64,000 bases of DNA. Source: Embleya hyalina. GTDB taxonomy: Bacteria; Actinomycetota; Actinomycetes; Streptomycetales; Streptomycetaceae. Under the pieces are notes generated by a model. It had not been told where the DNA came from, did no database searches, and saw only the letters and a program-made list of their open reading frames with translations. Below are positions 23,417-34,790 of the stretch, one piece after another; the stretch's first letter is position 1, and each line of letters starts with the position of its first letter. The position numbers were made by a program, and so were the translations under genes. The stretch covers positions 1-64,000 of the forward strand of contig NZ_BIFH01000017.1 of the NCBI RefSeq assembly GCF_003967355.1. The letters are read 5' to 3'.

Positions 23417-23664
23417 GAGGGCACCCCACTTTTCGACCGATTATGGCCGAAAAGGGCTGAACGCCATGGCAGGGAGCCCCCTTTGTCCTCGAATTCGTTC
23501 TCGTACTCGCACTCGTCCCGGTTCTCGCTCCGGTACGGGCCGCGACACCCGTCACCTTTCGTCGCACCTCGGGCCCGCGCCCGGGTCCGCGCCGTCCGGC
23601 ATGCCCCGGACCGGCCCGCGCCCGCCGGGGGCTCCCGCCGGCGTCCCTTCGAAGGAGTCTTCGC
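23417..23664 (+). promoter_or_regulatory. Long leader between riboswitch and gcvT
   Basis: About 250 nt of untranslated leader. CTTTTCG (23429-23435) can pair with CGAAAAG (23448-23454). Further on, GC-rich segments around 23570-23645 can form strong alternative stems, for example CGCCGG pairing with CCGGCG near the end. One of these is the probable expression platform. An imperfect run of CTCG(T/C) repeats lies at 23485-23535. A possible upstream start (23466, ATG) reads into low-complexity sequence and was not accepted. Confidence 0.5.
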
Positions 23665-24765
23665 ATGACCACCGACCGCCGGACCCCGCTCGACGCCGTG
23701 CACGACGCGCTCGGGGCCACGATGACCGACTTCGCCGGGTGGCGGATGCCGCTGCGGTACGGGAGCGAGCGGGACGAGCACACCGCGGTGCGCACCACGG
23801 CCGGCCTGTTCGATCTCACCCACATGGGCGAGATCGAGGTCACCGGCCCGGAGGCCGCCCGCGCGCTCGACCACGCCCTGGTCGGTTTCGTCTCGAAGAT
23901 CGGGATCGACCGCGCCCGGTACACGATGATCTGCACCGAGGAGGGCGGCATCGTCGACGACCTGATCGTCTACCGACTCGGCGAGGAGCACTTCGTGGTG
24001 GTGGCCAACGCGTCCAACGCGGACGTGGTGGCGGGCAGCCTGAAGCACCGCTCGACCGACTTCGACGCGACGGTGCGCGACGCGTCCGAGGAGTACACGC
24101 TGCTGGCCGTGCAGGGGCCCGCGTCGACCGGGATCGTCGGCTCGCTGACCGACGCCGACCTGCCCGCGCTCAAGTACTACGCGATCCTGCGCACCGAGGT
24201 CGCGGGCGTACCCGTGCTGCTCGCCCGCACCGGCTACACCGGCGAGGACGGCTTCGAGCTGTTCGCCGCGCCCGGCGACGCGGTCGCGCTGTGGGACGCG
24301 CTGCTCGCCGCGGGCAAGCCGCACGGCCTGGTGCCGGCCGGCCTGTCCTGCCGGGACACGCTGCGCCTGGAGGCGGGCATGCCGCTGTACGGCCACGAGC
24401 TGACCCGGGACACCACGCCGTACGAGGCCAACCTGGGCCGCGTGGTCCGGCTGGACAAGCCCGAGGACTTCGTCGGCCGCGAGGCGCTGGCCGCGGCGGA
24501 GGCGGACGTGCGCCGCACGCTGGTCGGGCTGACCTCGCCGGGCAAGCGGGTCCCGCGCGCGGGCTACCCCGTGGTGGACGCGGACAGCGGCGAGCGGGTC
24601 GGCGAGGTCACCTCCGGCGCGCCGTCGCCGACGCTCGGCGTGCCGATCGCGATGGCCTACGTGGCGTCGGAGCGGGCCGAACCGGGCACCCGGCTGGCGG
24701 TGGACATCCGCGGCAAGGCCGAGCCGGTCGAGGTGGTGGCGCTGCCGTTCTACAAGCGTGGCTGA
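23665..24765 (+). CDS. gcvT: Glycine cleavage system T protein (aminomethyltransferase)
   Basis: A 366-residue folate enzyme that takes the aminomethyl group from lipoyl-GcvH and yields methylene-THF and ammonia. Seen: DFAGWRMPLRYGSERDEH at the N-terminus, the glycine-rich folate region (FDLTHMGEIEVTG), GPASTGIV, the motif RTGYTGEDGFELF, and the C-terminal barrel starting near FVGREAL. AAGGAG lies eight bases before the ATG. It is expressed from the glycine-riboswitch leader and followed by gcvH and glyA, so glycine catabolism and C1 supply are controlled together. Confidence 0.96.
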   Translation: MTTDRRTPLDAVHDALGATMTDFAGWRMPLRYGSERDEHTAVRTTAGLFDLTHMGEIEVTGPEAARALDHALVGFVSKIGIDRARYTMICTEEGGIVDDLIVYRLGEEHFVVVANASNADVVAGSLKHRSTDFDATVRDASEEYTLLAVQGPASTGIVGSLTDADLPALKYYAILRTEVAGVPVLLARTGYTGEDGFELFAAPGDAVALWDALLAAGKPHGLVPAGLSCRDTLRLEAGMPLYGHELTRDTTPYEANLGRVVRLDKPEDFVGREALAAAEADVRRTLVGLTSPGKRVPRAGYPVVDADSGERVGEVTSGAPSPTLGVPIAMAYVASERAEPGTRLAVDIRGKAEPVEVVALPFYKRG

Positions 24766-24849
24766 ACAGAACCCCTCCCTATATCACCGGAAAACGTCCC
24801 AAATCATCCTGAGGGACGGACTTACCTCATTCGAATGGAGAATGGACCC

Positions 24850-25224
24850 GTGCACGCACCCCAGCACCTGCGCTACAGCAAGGAACACGAGTGGCTCGAC
24901 GAGGCGGCCTCCCCCGCCGTCGTCGGCATCACCCGGCACGCGGCCGAGGCGCTCGGCGACGTGGTGTTCGTCGAGCTCCCCGAGGTCGGCCGGGTGGTCG
25001 TCGCCGGCGAGCCGTGCGGCGAGTTGGAGTCCACGAAGTCGGTCAGCGACATGTACGCGCCGGTCTCCGGCGAGGTCGTCGAGATCAACGACGCCGTCGT
25101 CGAGGACCCGGCCCTGGTGAACTCCGACCCCTTCGGGGCGGGCTGGCTGTTCAAGGTGCGCATCGACGGCGAGGCCGAGGGCCTGCTGTCGGCCGACGAG
25201 TACGCCGCGTTCTGCGGCGAATGA
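24850..25224 (+). CDS. gcvH: Glycine cleavage system H protein (lipoyl carrier)
   Basis: A 124-residue lipoylated carrier shuttling the aminomethyl group between P and T proteins. The lipoyl lysine is K63 in [18 protein letters not shown], and the N-terminus [10 protein letters not shown] is typical. The GTG at 24850 is preferred over the ATG at 24835 because GGAG (24837-24840) lies nine bases upstream of it and it matches the usual family length. The P-protein gene (gcvP) is not in the window, as is common in streptomycetes. The stop overlaps an ATG at 25221 that is in frame with glyA. Confidence 0.95.
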   Translation: MHAPQHLRYSKEHEWLDEAASPAVVGITRHAAEALGDVVFVELPEVGRVVVAGEPCGELESTKSVSDMYAPVSGEVVEINDAVVEDPALVNSDPFGAGWLFKVRIDGEAEGLLSADEYAAFCGE

Positions 25225-25256
25225 TCGAGATCGACCCGATCGAGGAGCTGACAACC

Positions 25257-26525
25257 GTGACGATCCTGGACCGTCCCCTGGGCGAGGTGGACCCGCAGGT
25301 CGCCGCCGCCGTCGCCGACGAGCTGCACCGCCAGCAGAGCACCCTGGAGATGATCGCCTCCGAGAACTTCGCCCCCGTGGCGGTGCTGGAGGCGCAGGGT
25401 TCCGTTCTCACCAACAAGTACGCCGAGGGCTACCCCGGCCGGCGCTACTACGGCGGCTGCGAGCACGTCGACGTGGTCGAGCAGCTCGCCATCGACCGGG
25501 TCAAGGAGCTGTTCGGCGCCGAGGCCGCCAACGTGCAGCCGCACTCGGGCGCGTCGGCCAACGCCGCCGCGATGTTCGCGCTGCTCTCCCCCGGCGACAC
25601 GATCCTCGGCCTGGACCTGGCCCACGGCGGCCACCTCACCCACGGCATGCGGATCAACTTCTCCGGCAAGCTCTACAACGTGGTCGCCTACCACGTCGAC
25701 GAGAAGACCCACCGCGTCGACATGGAGGAGGTCGAGCGGCTCGCCAAGGAGCACCGGCCGAAGCTGATCATCGCCGGCTGGTCGGCCTACCCCCGGCAGC
25801 TCGACTTCCCCGAGTTCCGCCGGATCGCCGACGAGGTCGGCGCGTTCCTGATGGTCGACATGGCGCACTTCGCCGGTCTGGTCGCCGCGGGCCTGCACCC
25901 CAGCCCCGTGCCGTACGCCGACGTGGTCACCACCACGACGCACAAGACCCTGGGCGGCCCGCGCGGCGGCGTCATCCTGTCCAAGGCGGAATACGCCAAG
26001 AAGATCAACTCGGCGGTCTTCCCGGGCCAGCAGGGCGGCCCCCTGGAGCACGTGATCGCGGGCAAGGCGGTGGCGTTCAAGGTCGCCGCCTCCGACGACT
26101 TCAAGGACCGCCAGAAGCGGACCCTGGAGGGCTCGGCCATCCTCGCCGAGCGGCTGACCCGCAAGGACGTCACCGACGTGGGCATCACCGTGCTCACCGG
26201 CGGCACCGACGTCCACCTGGTCCTGGTCGACCTGCGCGACTCGGAGCTGGACGGGCAGCAGGGCGAGGACCGCCTGCACTCGATCGGCATCACGGTCAAC
26301 CGCAACGCGGTCCCGTTCGACCCGCGCCCGCCGATGGTCACCTCCGGCCTGCGGATCGGCACCCCGGCCCTGGCCACCCGCGGCTTCGGCAAGGCGGACT
26401 TCGAGGAGGTCGCCGACATCATCGCCGAGGCCCTGCTCCCGGACTTCGACGAGACCCGCAAGGCGACCCTCGCCGCCCGAGTCACCACCCTGGCCGAAAA
26501 GCACCCGCTGTACCCGAACCTCTGA
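25257..26525 (+). CDS. glyA: Serine hydroxymethyltransferase
   Basis: A 422-residue PLP enzyme interconverting serine and glycine with THF/methylene-THF. Seen: [15 protein letters not shown], the PLP lysine K230 in [13 protein letters not shown], and [21 protein letters not shown] chose the GTG at 25257 because GAGGAG lies nine bases upstream and the family begins about there. The alternative ATG at 25221 overlaps the gcvH stop (ATGA) and would add 12 residues through translational coupling. It works with GcvT/GcvH in one-carbon metabolism and ends at a strong stem-loop. Confidence 0.96.
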   Translation: MTILDRPLGEVDPQVAAAVADELHRQQSTLEMIASENFAPVAVLEAQGSVLTNKYAEGYPGRRYYGGCEHVDVVEQLAIDRVKELFGAEAANVQPHSGASANAAAMFALLSPGDTILGLDLAHGGHLTHGMRINFSGKLYNVVAYHVDEKTHRVDMEEVERLAKEHRPKLIIAGWSAYPRQLDFPEFRRIADEVGAFLMVDMAHFAGLVAAGLHPSPVPYADVVTTTTHKTLGGPRGGVILSKAEYAKKINSAVFPGQQGGPLEHVIAGKAVAFKVAASDDFKDRQKRTLEGSAILAERLTRKDVTDVGITVLTGGTDVHLVLVDLRDSELDGQQGEDRLHSIGITVNRNAVPFDPRPPMVTSGLRIGTPALATRGFGKADFEEVADIIAEALLPDFDETRKATLAARVTTLAEKHPLYPNL

Positions 26526-26559
26526 TCCCTCGGATCGGGTTCGTCGACACGACGAAGAC

Positions 26560-26597
26560 CGGGGCGCCGACTCGACACCTGCCGAGTCGGCGCCCCG
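26560..26597. terminator. Bidirectional terminator between glyA and the enoyl-CoA hydratase gene
   Basis: CGGGGCGCCGACTCG (26560-26574) and CGAGTCGGCGCCCCG (26583-26597) form a perfect 15-bp stem with an 8-nt loop, followed by TTT on the plus strand. It lies between convergent stop codons (26525 and 26626). Confidence 0.85.
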
Positions 26598-26625
26598 TTT
26601 CGTCGAGGTCCCGCCGAGGTCGCGG

Positions 26626-27399
26626 TCAGCGACCGGAGAACTTGGGCTTTTCCTTCGCCACGAAGGCTCGCATGCCGGTGGTGCGGTCCTCCGTGGCGAA
26701 CAGGGCGGTGAATTGGAGGCGTTCGATCTCCAGGCCGGTGTCGAGGTCGACCTCGAGGCCGCGGTCGACGGACTCCTTCGCGGCGCGCAGGGCGTACGCC
26801 GGGCCGTCGGCGAACCGACCGGCCCACTCGACGGCTTCGGAGTAGACGTCCTCGGCCGGGACGACCTTGTCCACCAGGCCGATCGCCAGGGCCTCGTCGG
26901 CGGCCACGAAGCGGCCCGTGTAGATCAGGTCCTTGGCCTTGGACGGGCCGATCAGGCGGGGCAGGCGCTGGGTGCCGCCGGCGCCCGGGATGATGCCCAG
27001 GGTGATTTCGGGCTGGCCGAGCTTGGCGGTGTCGGCGCAGACGCGGACGTCGGCGCACAGGGCCAGTTCACAACCGCCGCCCAGGGCGAAGCCGGTGATC
27101 GCGGCGACCACCGGCTTGGGGATCTCGGCGACGGCGGTGAACGCGGATTGCAGCGCGGCGCCCCGGTCGACCATGTCCGTGTAGGTCATGTCGGCCATCT
27201 CCTTGATGTCCGCGCCCGCCGCGAACACCTTCTCCCCGCCGTAGATCACCACGGCGCGCACGTCGGCCCGCTCACCCGCTTCCTGCGCCACCGCCCGCAG
27301 CTCCTCCTGGAGTTGCCGGTTCAGCGCGTTCATCGGCGGCCGGCTCAGCCGGATCGTGCCGACGCCGTCGGCCACTTCCAGGTTCACGAATTCGCCCAT
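26626..27399 (-). CDS. Enoyl-CoA hydratase/isomerase family protein (crotonase fold)
   Basis: A 257-residue crotonase. The oxyanion-hole strand is [12 protein letters not shown], and the second is [17 protein letters not shown]. The catalytic glutamate region is [20 protein letters not shown], with both glutamates of a true enoyl-CoA hydratase, so beta-oxidation-type hydration of trans-2-enoyl-CoA is likely. AGAGGAGAG precedes the ATG by six bases. It stands alone between a terminator and the L,D-transpeptidase gene. The acyl-chain preference cannot be told. Confidence 0.92.
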   Translation of the reverse strand: MGEFVNLEVADGVGTIRLSRPPMNALNRQLQEELRAVAQEAGERADVRAVVIYGGEKVFAAGADIKEMADMTYTDMVDRGAALQSAFTAVAEIPKPVVAAITGFALGGGCELALCADVRVCADTAKLGQPEITLGIIPGAGGTQRLPRLIGPSKAKDLIYTGRFVAADEALAIGLVDKVVPAEDVYSEAVEWAGRFADGPAYALRAAKESVDRGLEVDLDTGLEIERLQFTALFATEDRTTGMRAFVAKEKPKFSGR

Positions 27400-27480
27400 G
27401 ACGCTCTCCTCTGGTCAGCCCTGATGTGCCGATCCGACCATAGGCGTCGGTACGCCGGCGGGCCGTGAGCGGGGGGCGCC

Positions 27481-28755
27481 TCAGTGCGTGGGTGTCGTCG
27501 TGCCCTGCGTGGTGCCGGGCGCGCCGGTCGCGGTCCACTTGTCCCAGCTCAGGTTCCAGTCGGCGAAGCCGTTGTCGGCGTCGACCGTGCGTTCGTCGGA
27601 GCCGGAGATCTCGACCATGTCGCCCGCGATCACGCGGTCGTACAGCCACTTGGCGTTCTCCTTCGTCATCGAGACGCAGCCGTGGCTGGTGTTCTCGCTG
27701 CCGAAGACGCTCGGGTCGGCCCAGTAGTTGCCGTGGACGAAGGTGCCCGAGGTGGTGACGCGCATGGCGTACGGGACGTCGTCGATGTCGTACTCGCTGC
27801 CCAGGCCGACGGTCTGGGAGTTCATCCGGGTCTTCTCGAACTTCTCGGTGATCGCCATCTTTCCGTTCCACGTGCTGTACTTCGGCGACTTGCCGGCCGT
27901 GATCGGGATGGTTTTGACGAGTTGGTCGTTCTCGTAGACCTTCATGGTGTGCGCCTTCACGTCCACCGTCGCGATGCGCTTGGTGGCGGCGATCTTGAAG
28001 CTGTAGCTCTTGAACTGGTTGGCGATCGCACCGTTGCCGACGTCGACGCCGCGCAGGTTCAGGTTGACCTTCACATTCGTGCCGGGTGCCCAGTAGTCCC
28101 TGGGCCGGTAGTCCACGCGGGTGTTGTCGAACCAGTGCCAGGCGCCCTCCACCTTCGGCTCGACCTCGACCGACAGCGCCTTCTCCACCGCGGCCCGGTT
28201 CTTGACCGGGTAGTCGAAGGTCAGCGACACCGGGAAGCCGACGCCGACGGTGGCCCCGTCCTCGGGGCTGAAGCGCGCGGTCACCTTCTTGTCGCCGGAG
28301 AGCGTGTTGAACGTCGCACGGGCCGTGGTCGGCGCGTTGTCGGCGTTGGTCGCGGTCGCGCTCACCGTGTACTTGCCGCCGAGGGTGAAGGCGACCTTGG
28401 GCTTCCAGGTCCTGCCGTCCGCGTCGAGCGTGCCGTCGACCGGCTCGTTCTGCGCGTTGACCACCTTGACCTCGCCGAGCTTCCCGCCGCCCACCACGAT
28501 CGTGAGCGGCGCCTGCGGGTCGATCGCGTTGGCGCCGTCGGCCGGGGTGAGGGTGATCGACGCGGGATCCGCGCCCTTCTTCGGGTCGCCCTTGGTCGTG
28601 GTGCCGCTCGGGCCACCGGGCTTCTTGTCGCCGCCGCCGTCGTCCGAGCTACAGCCCGACACGAGCAGGAGCGCGCCGAGCAGCAGTGCGGGCACCACGC
28701 GCCATCGGGCCCGTGACCGCGTCGGACGCGGCGGCGACTTCGTTCCTGCTGACAT
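27481..28755 (-). CDS. L,D-transpeptidase lipoprotein with Ig-like domains (Ldt, YkuD fold), first copy
   Basis: A 424-residue lipoprotein. The signal peptide is VVPALLLGALLLVSGC with Cys near residue 35, followed by a Gly/Lys/Thr linker. Two Ig-like domains come next (DGANAIDPQAPLTIVVGGGK and ARFSPEDGATVGVGFPV), then the catalytic YkuD domain with HGNYW and SHGCVS. C360 is the nucleophile. The layout resembles mycobacterial LdtMt2, which makes 3-3 peptidoglycan cross-links. A paralogue with the same architecture lies at 41958-43253. The C-terminal tail after the catalytic domain has tryptophan residues (ADWNLSWDKW), as in that paralogue. Confidence 0.94.
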   Translation of the reverse strand: MSAGTKSPPRPTRSRARWRVVPALLLGALLLVSGCSSDDGGGDKKPGGPSGTTTKGDPKKGADPASITLTPADGANAIDPQAPLTIVVGGGKLGEVKVVNAQNEPVDGTLDADGRTWKPKVAFTLGGKYTVSATATNADNAPTTARATFNTLSGDKKVTARFSPEDGATVGVGFPVSLTFDYPVKNRAAVEKALSVEVEPKVEGAWHWFDNTRVDYRPRDYWAPGTNVKVNLNLRGVDVGNGAIANQFKSYSFKIAATKRIATVDVKAHTMKVYENDQLVKTIPITAGKSPKYSTWNGKMAITEKFEKTRMNSQTVGLGSEYDIDDVPYAMRVTTSGTFVHGNYWADPSVFGSENTSHGCVSMTKENAKWLYDRVIAGDMVEISGSDERTVDADNGFADWNLSWDKWTATGAPGTTQGTTTPTH

Positions 28756-28962
28756 GTACGGGCAGTCCCTTCATCCGGAGCCGAGTCGCGACCCGGCCGA
28801 GGCCGAAAGCCACATCCCACGTCTCATTCGACGAGCCGAACATCCACCGCGGTTCCGCATTCCGGGTCACGTGCGGGCAAACGAGGTGATCGGGGCGATC
28901 GAGGCCATCCTCGCGGACGACCGCCGGGGGCCTCGACCCGAATCGCATCGCGCCCTGCTCCG

Positions 28963-29415
28963 TCATCCGGCCCGACGATCGGCCTCCACCAGGGCGCGAA
29001 TCAACGTCGGAGCCGCGAATCCGGGCCGATCCACGGCCTCGGCGGGAAACGGACGGACGATCAATTCGTACTCCCCGGGAAGAGAAGCGGGCGGAGGCTG
29101 TGGCAGGACCGTGACGATCCGCTGGACATCCGTACCCTCGACAGCCTCCAGGAACCATTCCCACGTATCGGCGGGTGATCCCCGCCCGTCGGGGCCACGA
29201 TCGAGATGCAGCACGGTGTGCGCGCCGGCGAGCACCGCGCCCAGGCGCAGCGGGTCGGACAGGTCGCTCACCGCGACCCGCACGCCGGCCGCGCGCAGCG
29301 CACCGGCCGCGGTGCGATCGCGGACCGTGGCCCGTACCTCCCCGCCGGACAGGGCGAGTTCGAGCGCGACGGCACGACCGAGCGGCTGGTCGGCTCCGGT
29401 GACGACGACGGGCAT
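28963..29415 (-). CDS. Short NAD(P)-binding Rossmann protein (SDR/NmrA-like)
   Basis: A 150-residue protein starting with a dinucleotide-binding motif (MPVVVTGADQPLGRAVALEL, i.e. TGAxxxxG) and followed by EVRATVRDRTAAGALRAAGV and VAVSDLSDPLRLGAVLAGAH, as in atypical SDR / NmrA proteins. It is about half their usual length. The catalytic and substrate domains are not visible, so it may be a redox sensor, a degenerate copy or a bona fide small protein. The ribosome site is weak. Expression is uncertain. Confidence 0.55.
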   Translation of the reverse strand: MPVVVTGADQPLGRAVALELALSGGEVRATVRDRTAAGALRAAGVRVAVSDLSDPLRLGAVLAGAHTVLHLDRGPDGRGSPADTWEWFLEAVEGTDVQRIVTVLPQPPPASLPGEYELIVRPFPAEAVDRPGFAAPTLIRALVEADRRAG

Positions 29416-29863
29416 GGAGGCAACCTAACTCAAACCCGACATTCGTAAAGCTCGCGTGAAGCCGGGGGCGCGCGTTGCGCCGTGCGGGCCCACGGAGCGA
29501 GTTGAGGCACATTTCCGCGCTCCGCCGGTAGAGAACGCGCCGACGGTCACGCGCTGTTCGTCGACAAAGTGATCAAAATCGACAGAGTGGCCGAAACATT
29601 GCGCCGAATCGGCGGAAAATCTCCCTCACCCGCAACCCTCCGTGTCGGCGCTCGTTGGGGGTTCGGGGCTTCCATGTCACTCTCCCGAGGGAAGCCGGGC
29701 CGTACCGCTGGATTGTGCTCACCGTTTGCGACAGCTTGGTCACACGAAGTCGCCGTGGGGGTCGGATCGTTCGCCCCGCACGACGGCCCGTGGCGTACCT
29801 GATGGCGCCTACCCGATGACCACCCGGGCCCCGCCCGGGATCCGCGATACACGGAGGATCCCC
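29416..29863. other. Intergenic region with a direct repeat, no gene recognised
   Basis: A 448-bp gap. An AT-richer patch at 29561-29625 holds TCGACAAAGTG (29561-29571) and TCGACAGAGTG (29579-29589), an 18-bp-spaced direct repeat with one mismatch, and a near-palindrome CGCCGAATCGGCG (29602-29614). These could be control elements for the secreted-protein gene or the minus-strand SDR gene. Short open frames here have no domain character. Confidence 0.4.
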
Positions 29864-30193
29864 ATGAACCGCAAGCTCGGCACCCTGGCCGTAGCCCCCC
29901 TCGCCGCCGGTCTGCTCTTCCTCGGCGCGGGCGCCGCGTGCGCCGACGGCGGCAACGGCACCGTCGGCAACAACGGCTCGAACGCGTCGACCACGACCTC
30001 CTCCACCACCAACAGCGGCAGCGGAAACGTCCTCGGCGGTGTCGACGGCAACTACAACGCCACCCAGCAGAGCGCGACCGGCGCGGGTGCCTCGAACCAG
30101 AACAACAACGCCGGGATCAAGGGCAATTCGGGTGTCGTGGTGATCACCCAGGGCAACGCCGACGTCCAGCACGCCTGGCACCCCTGGTTCTGA
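29864..30193 (+). CDS. Small secreted Asn/Gly/Ser/Thr-rich protein
   Basis: A 109-residue exported protein. The signal peptide MNRKLGTLAVAPLAAGLLFL ends near AACA-DG (about residue 27). The mature 80 residues are Asn/Gly/Ser/Thr-rich with an NQNNNAGIKGNSGVVVITQG stretch reminiscent of short beta-solenoid or curlin-like repeats, and the protein ends HAWHPWF. The mature part has no cysteine. It does not match chaplins or rodlins as I know them. GGAGG (29853-29857) sits six bases before the ATG. Two strong hairpins follow the stop, so it is a monocistronic unit. A surface or cell-wall role is inference. Confidence 0.7.
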   Translation: MNRKLGTLAVAPLAAGLLFLGAGAACADGGNGTVGNNGSNASTTTSSTTNSGSGNVLGGVDGNYNATQQSATGAGASNQNNNAGIKGNSGVVVITQGNADVQHAWHPWF

Positions 30194-30200
30194 GCGGACC

Positions 30201-30272
30201 CGATCGGCCGCACCGACCCGGCCGATCGTCGCCCGCGGCGGCGGCATCCCCCGGGGGATGCCGCCGCCGCGG
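30201..30272 (+). terminator. Double stem-loop after the secreted-protein gene
   Basis: The first hairpin is CGATCGGCCG (30201-30210) with CGGCCGATCG (30219-30228) and an 8-nt loop. The second consists of two 20-bp arms, 30233-30252 and 30253-30272, that are exact reverse complements with no spacer (left arm starts CCGCGGCGGCGG and ends CATCCCCC). Both lie within 80 bp of the stop codon at 30193. Confidence 0.8.
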
Positions 30273-30334
30273 CGTGTACGTGTATGCGAGGGGGCCCGGC
30301 GGGAACATCCTGGTGACCGGGATGGGAGGCGGCC

Positions 30335-32566
<2,232 letters not shown>

Positions 32567-32790
32567 GGGCGGGCGATGGAGCGGGCGCATGTAAAAGATG
32601 GCCGGTCGGAGGCGTCGGCGTGGCCGGCGGAGGTCGCCGGCGTTTCCGGTTTCGGGCGGCTCGGAGCTTGGCCGTACGCTCGCGTAGGGTGGAGATACCG
32701 ACGGCGCTGCGCACGTGTGGCGTGCCGCCGTCCGCCGGCCCGGCCCGACCTCCCCGCCCGACATCCCCTCGAAGCGAAGGACCGCGCACC

Positions 32791-33570
32791 ATGACGTCCC
32801 CGACGCCGATCCTGGTCACCGCCCCAAATTTCCGTGACGCGGGCGGGCACGCCACCGCGACCGGTCGCAAGGTGCGCACGGGCCTCGTGTACCGCTCCGA
32901 CGGCCTCGGCGAGGTGGACACGACCGACGCCGCGACGCTGGTGCGCCTCGGCATCGGCCTGGTGATCGACCTGCGCTCGGCGACCGAGCGCGACCGCGAG
33001 CCGGACCGGGTGCCGGTCGGCGCCGAGTTGCTGATCGCGGACGTGATGGGTCGGGAGAACGACGAGCTGTTCGGCGAGGTGTTCGCCGACCCGGATCGGG
33101 CGGGCGAACTGCTCGGCGGCACCGCCGGGCGCGAGCTGATGTGCGAGGTGTACCGGCGGTTCGTGACGAGCGAGGGTGCCCGGGCCGCGTACCGCTCGGT
33201 GTTCACGCGGATGGCGGTCGAGCCGGCGCCGACGGTGTTCCACTGCTCGCACGGCAAGGACCGGACCGGGTGGACGTCCGCCGTGCTGCTCACCCTGCTC
33301 GGGGTACCCGGGGCGACCGTGGTCGAGGACTATCTGGCCAGCGCGGCGCACCTCGCGGAGAAGAACCGGGCGATCCTGGAGCACATCGCGGAGCGCGGCT
33401 TCGACCCCGCGCACCTGGCGCCGGTGTTCGACGTGCACGTGGAGTATCTGGACACGGCGTTCGCGGCCGCGGAGGAGCGGTACGGGTCGGTCGAGGGTTA
33501 CGTACGGGACGGCCTGGGGGTCTCCGACGCCGAGGTCGCGCGGTTGCGTGAGCGGCTGCTGACGGACTGA
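32791..33570 (+). CDS. Tyrosine-protein phosphatase-like protein (PTP family, HCX5R)
   Basis: A 259-residue protein with the cysteine-phosphatase P-loop HCSHGKDRTG, where C152 is the nucleophile and R158 the phosphate-binding arginine. The N-terminal part (APNFRDAGGHATATGRKVRT, GLVYRSDGL, VIDLRSATERDREPD) is typical of bacterial PTPs of the Y_phosphatase3 / IphP group. These can act on phosphotyrosine, phosphoserine or phosphoinositides. AAGGA lies nine bases before the ATG at 32791. A longer frame exists upstream but overlaps the end of glgX. A TAGGGT -10-like hexamer lies at 32685 without a clear -35. Confidence 0.88.
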   Translation: MTSPTPILVTAPNFRDAGGHATATGRKVRTGLVYRSDGLGEVDTTDAATLVRLGIGLVIDLRSATERDREPDRVPVGAELLIADVMGRENDELFGEVFADPDRAGELLGGTAGRELMCEVYRRFVTSEGARAAYRSVFTRMAVEPAPTVFHCSHGKDRTGWTSAVLLTLLGVPGATVVEDYLASAAHLAEKNRAILEHIAERGFDPAHLAPVFDVHVEYLDTAFAAAEERYGSVEGYVRDGLGVSDAEVARLRERLLTD

Positions 33571-33592
33571 GCCGGGACCGGCGCCGGGTGGG

Positions 33593-34570
33593 TCAGCCCC
33601 GGGGCGGGCCCCACGGCGGCGGCGGGGGTTGGCGGTACTGGGGCTGCTGCCAGGCCGGGTGCTGATGCGGGTTGGCCGGCTGCGACGGGTAGGGCGGGTA
33701 CGGCGGGGCCGGTTGCCACGGGTTGGCCGGTTGCGGCGCGGCCCACGGACCGGTCTGGTGCGGAAACGCCGTCGGCGGCATCGGCGGCTCGGGGCGGCGG
33801 GTCGGGTGCGGGCCGCCCCGGAAGGTCACGCCGTAGCGGCCGCGCACCCGGCGGATCTCCCACATCGACATCAGGGTGATCGTGATCGGGCCGCCGAGCG
33901 ACCCGATCAGCCGTACCCCGGTCGGCAGCGCGCCCTTGCCGCCGTCGTCCCCGAGGTCGACCAGCGCGCCACACCACGAGAGCCAGGGCGCGATCACGGC
34001 AGGCAGCAGCGGGTGCCCGTCCACGGCGCGGAACAGGTGCTGCGGGATGGCGCGTACGGCGAGGAACCAGAAGCGCAACACCCACAGGGACACGGCCAGG
34101 CCGAGCACGGTGAGGAAGAAGGCCTGCACGCTGGCCCCGGCGTTGACCTGCCTGGAGCCGTACGCCAACGCGGTCAGACCGCCGAGCGTGGCCACCGAGA
34201 CGACCACGAACAGGGCGAGCGAACGCAGCGGCAACATCAGGCTCTTGCGCGTCTCGGTCCGCACGTCGGAGCGGGTGAGCGCGATGATGATGCCGACCGC
34301 GATCGGGCAGGCGATGATCGCCACGAAGATGGAGGCGATGAAGCTCGCCATCCAGCCCTGGGCGGCATCGTCGGTGCCCCCATAGGTGATCGCGATCCAC
34401 ACCAGCACGCCGAGCCCGAGCCAGGAGCGGATCGCCCGCACCCGCTCCAGCGTCACATCGCGCCCGATCAGCCGATAGTCGGGCACGAAGTAGCGCTCGG
34501 CCACCCGTTTCGGCAGCGGAATCCAACCGAACGCGAACATCGGCTTGCGCTCGATCCCCGAGTGCGTCAC
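33593..34570 (-). CDS. Polytopic membrane protein with Pro/Gln-rich tail, function unknown
   Basis: A 325-residue protein. About residues 45-200 contain four likely membrane helices (SWLGLGVLVWIAITYGG; MASFIASIFVAIIACPIAVG; SLALFVVVSVATLGGLTALA; FFLTVLGLAVSLWVLRFWFL). A further hydrophobic segment lies near PITITLMSMWEI. The last 80 residues are Pro/Tyr/Gln-rich (PPYPPYPSQPANPHQH) and probably a disordered cytoplasmic tail. The GTG at 34570 follows GGAAGG. No family is recognised. It ends 22 bp from the convergent phosphatase gene. Confidence 0.7.
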   Translation of the reverse strand: MTHSGIERKPMFAFGWIPLPKRVAERYFVPDYRLIGRDVTLERVRAIRSWLGLGVLVWIAITYGGTDDAAQGWMASFIASIFVAIIACPIAVGIIIALTRSDVRTETRKSLMLPLRSLALFVVVSVATLGGLTALAYGSRQVNAGASVQAFFLTVLGLAVSLWVLRFWFLAVRAIPQHLFRAVDGHPLLPAVIAPWLSWCGALVDLGDDGGKGALPTGVRLIGSLGGPITITLMSMWEIRRVRGRYGVTFRGGPHPTRRPEPPMPPTAFPHQTGPWAAPQPANPWQPAPPYPPYPSQPANPHQHPAWQQPQYRQPPPPPWGPPRG

Positions 34571-34790
34571 ACGCAGGCCTTCCTCGACGACGCGCCCCCG
34601 TCAGGCGCCGACTCGCCCCGATGGTAGGGGGTCCCGCGCGCCCCACCACCAACCCCGACCCGCAACACCCCCGCGATCCCCTCGACATCACCCGTCGAGC
34701 CGCCCCCGCGCCCTGCGCCACCGGCCGCGTGACCCCGTACGGTCGGCGCGACCCGCGCGGCTCGCCCGGGCGGACGTTCACGGTCGGTCG

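Noticed and set aside
28756-28962. Possible small gene between the L,D-transpeptidase and SDR genes
   Set aside because: Frames on both strands lack ribosome sites and any recognisable motif. Nothing could be supported.
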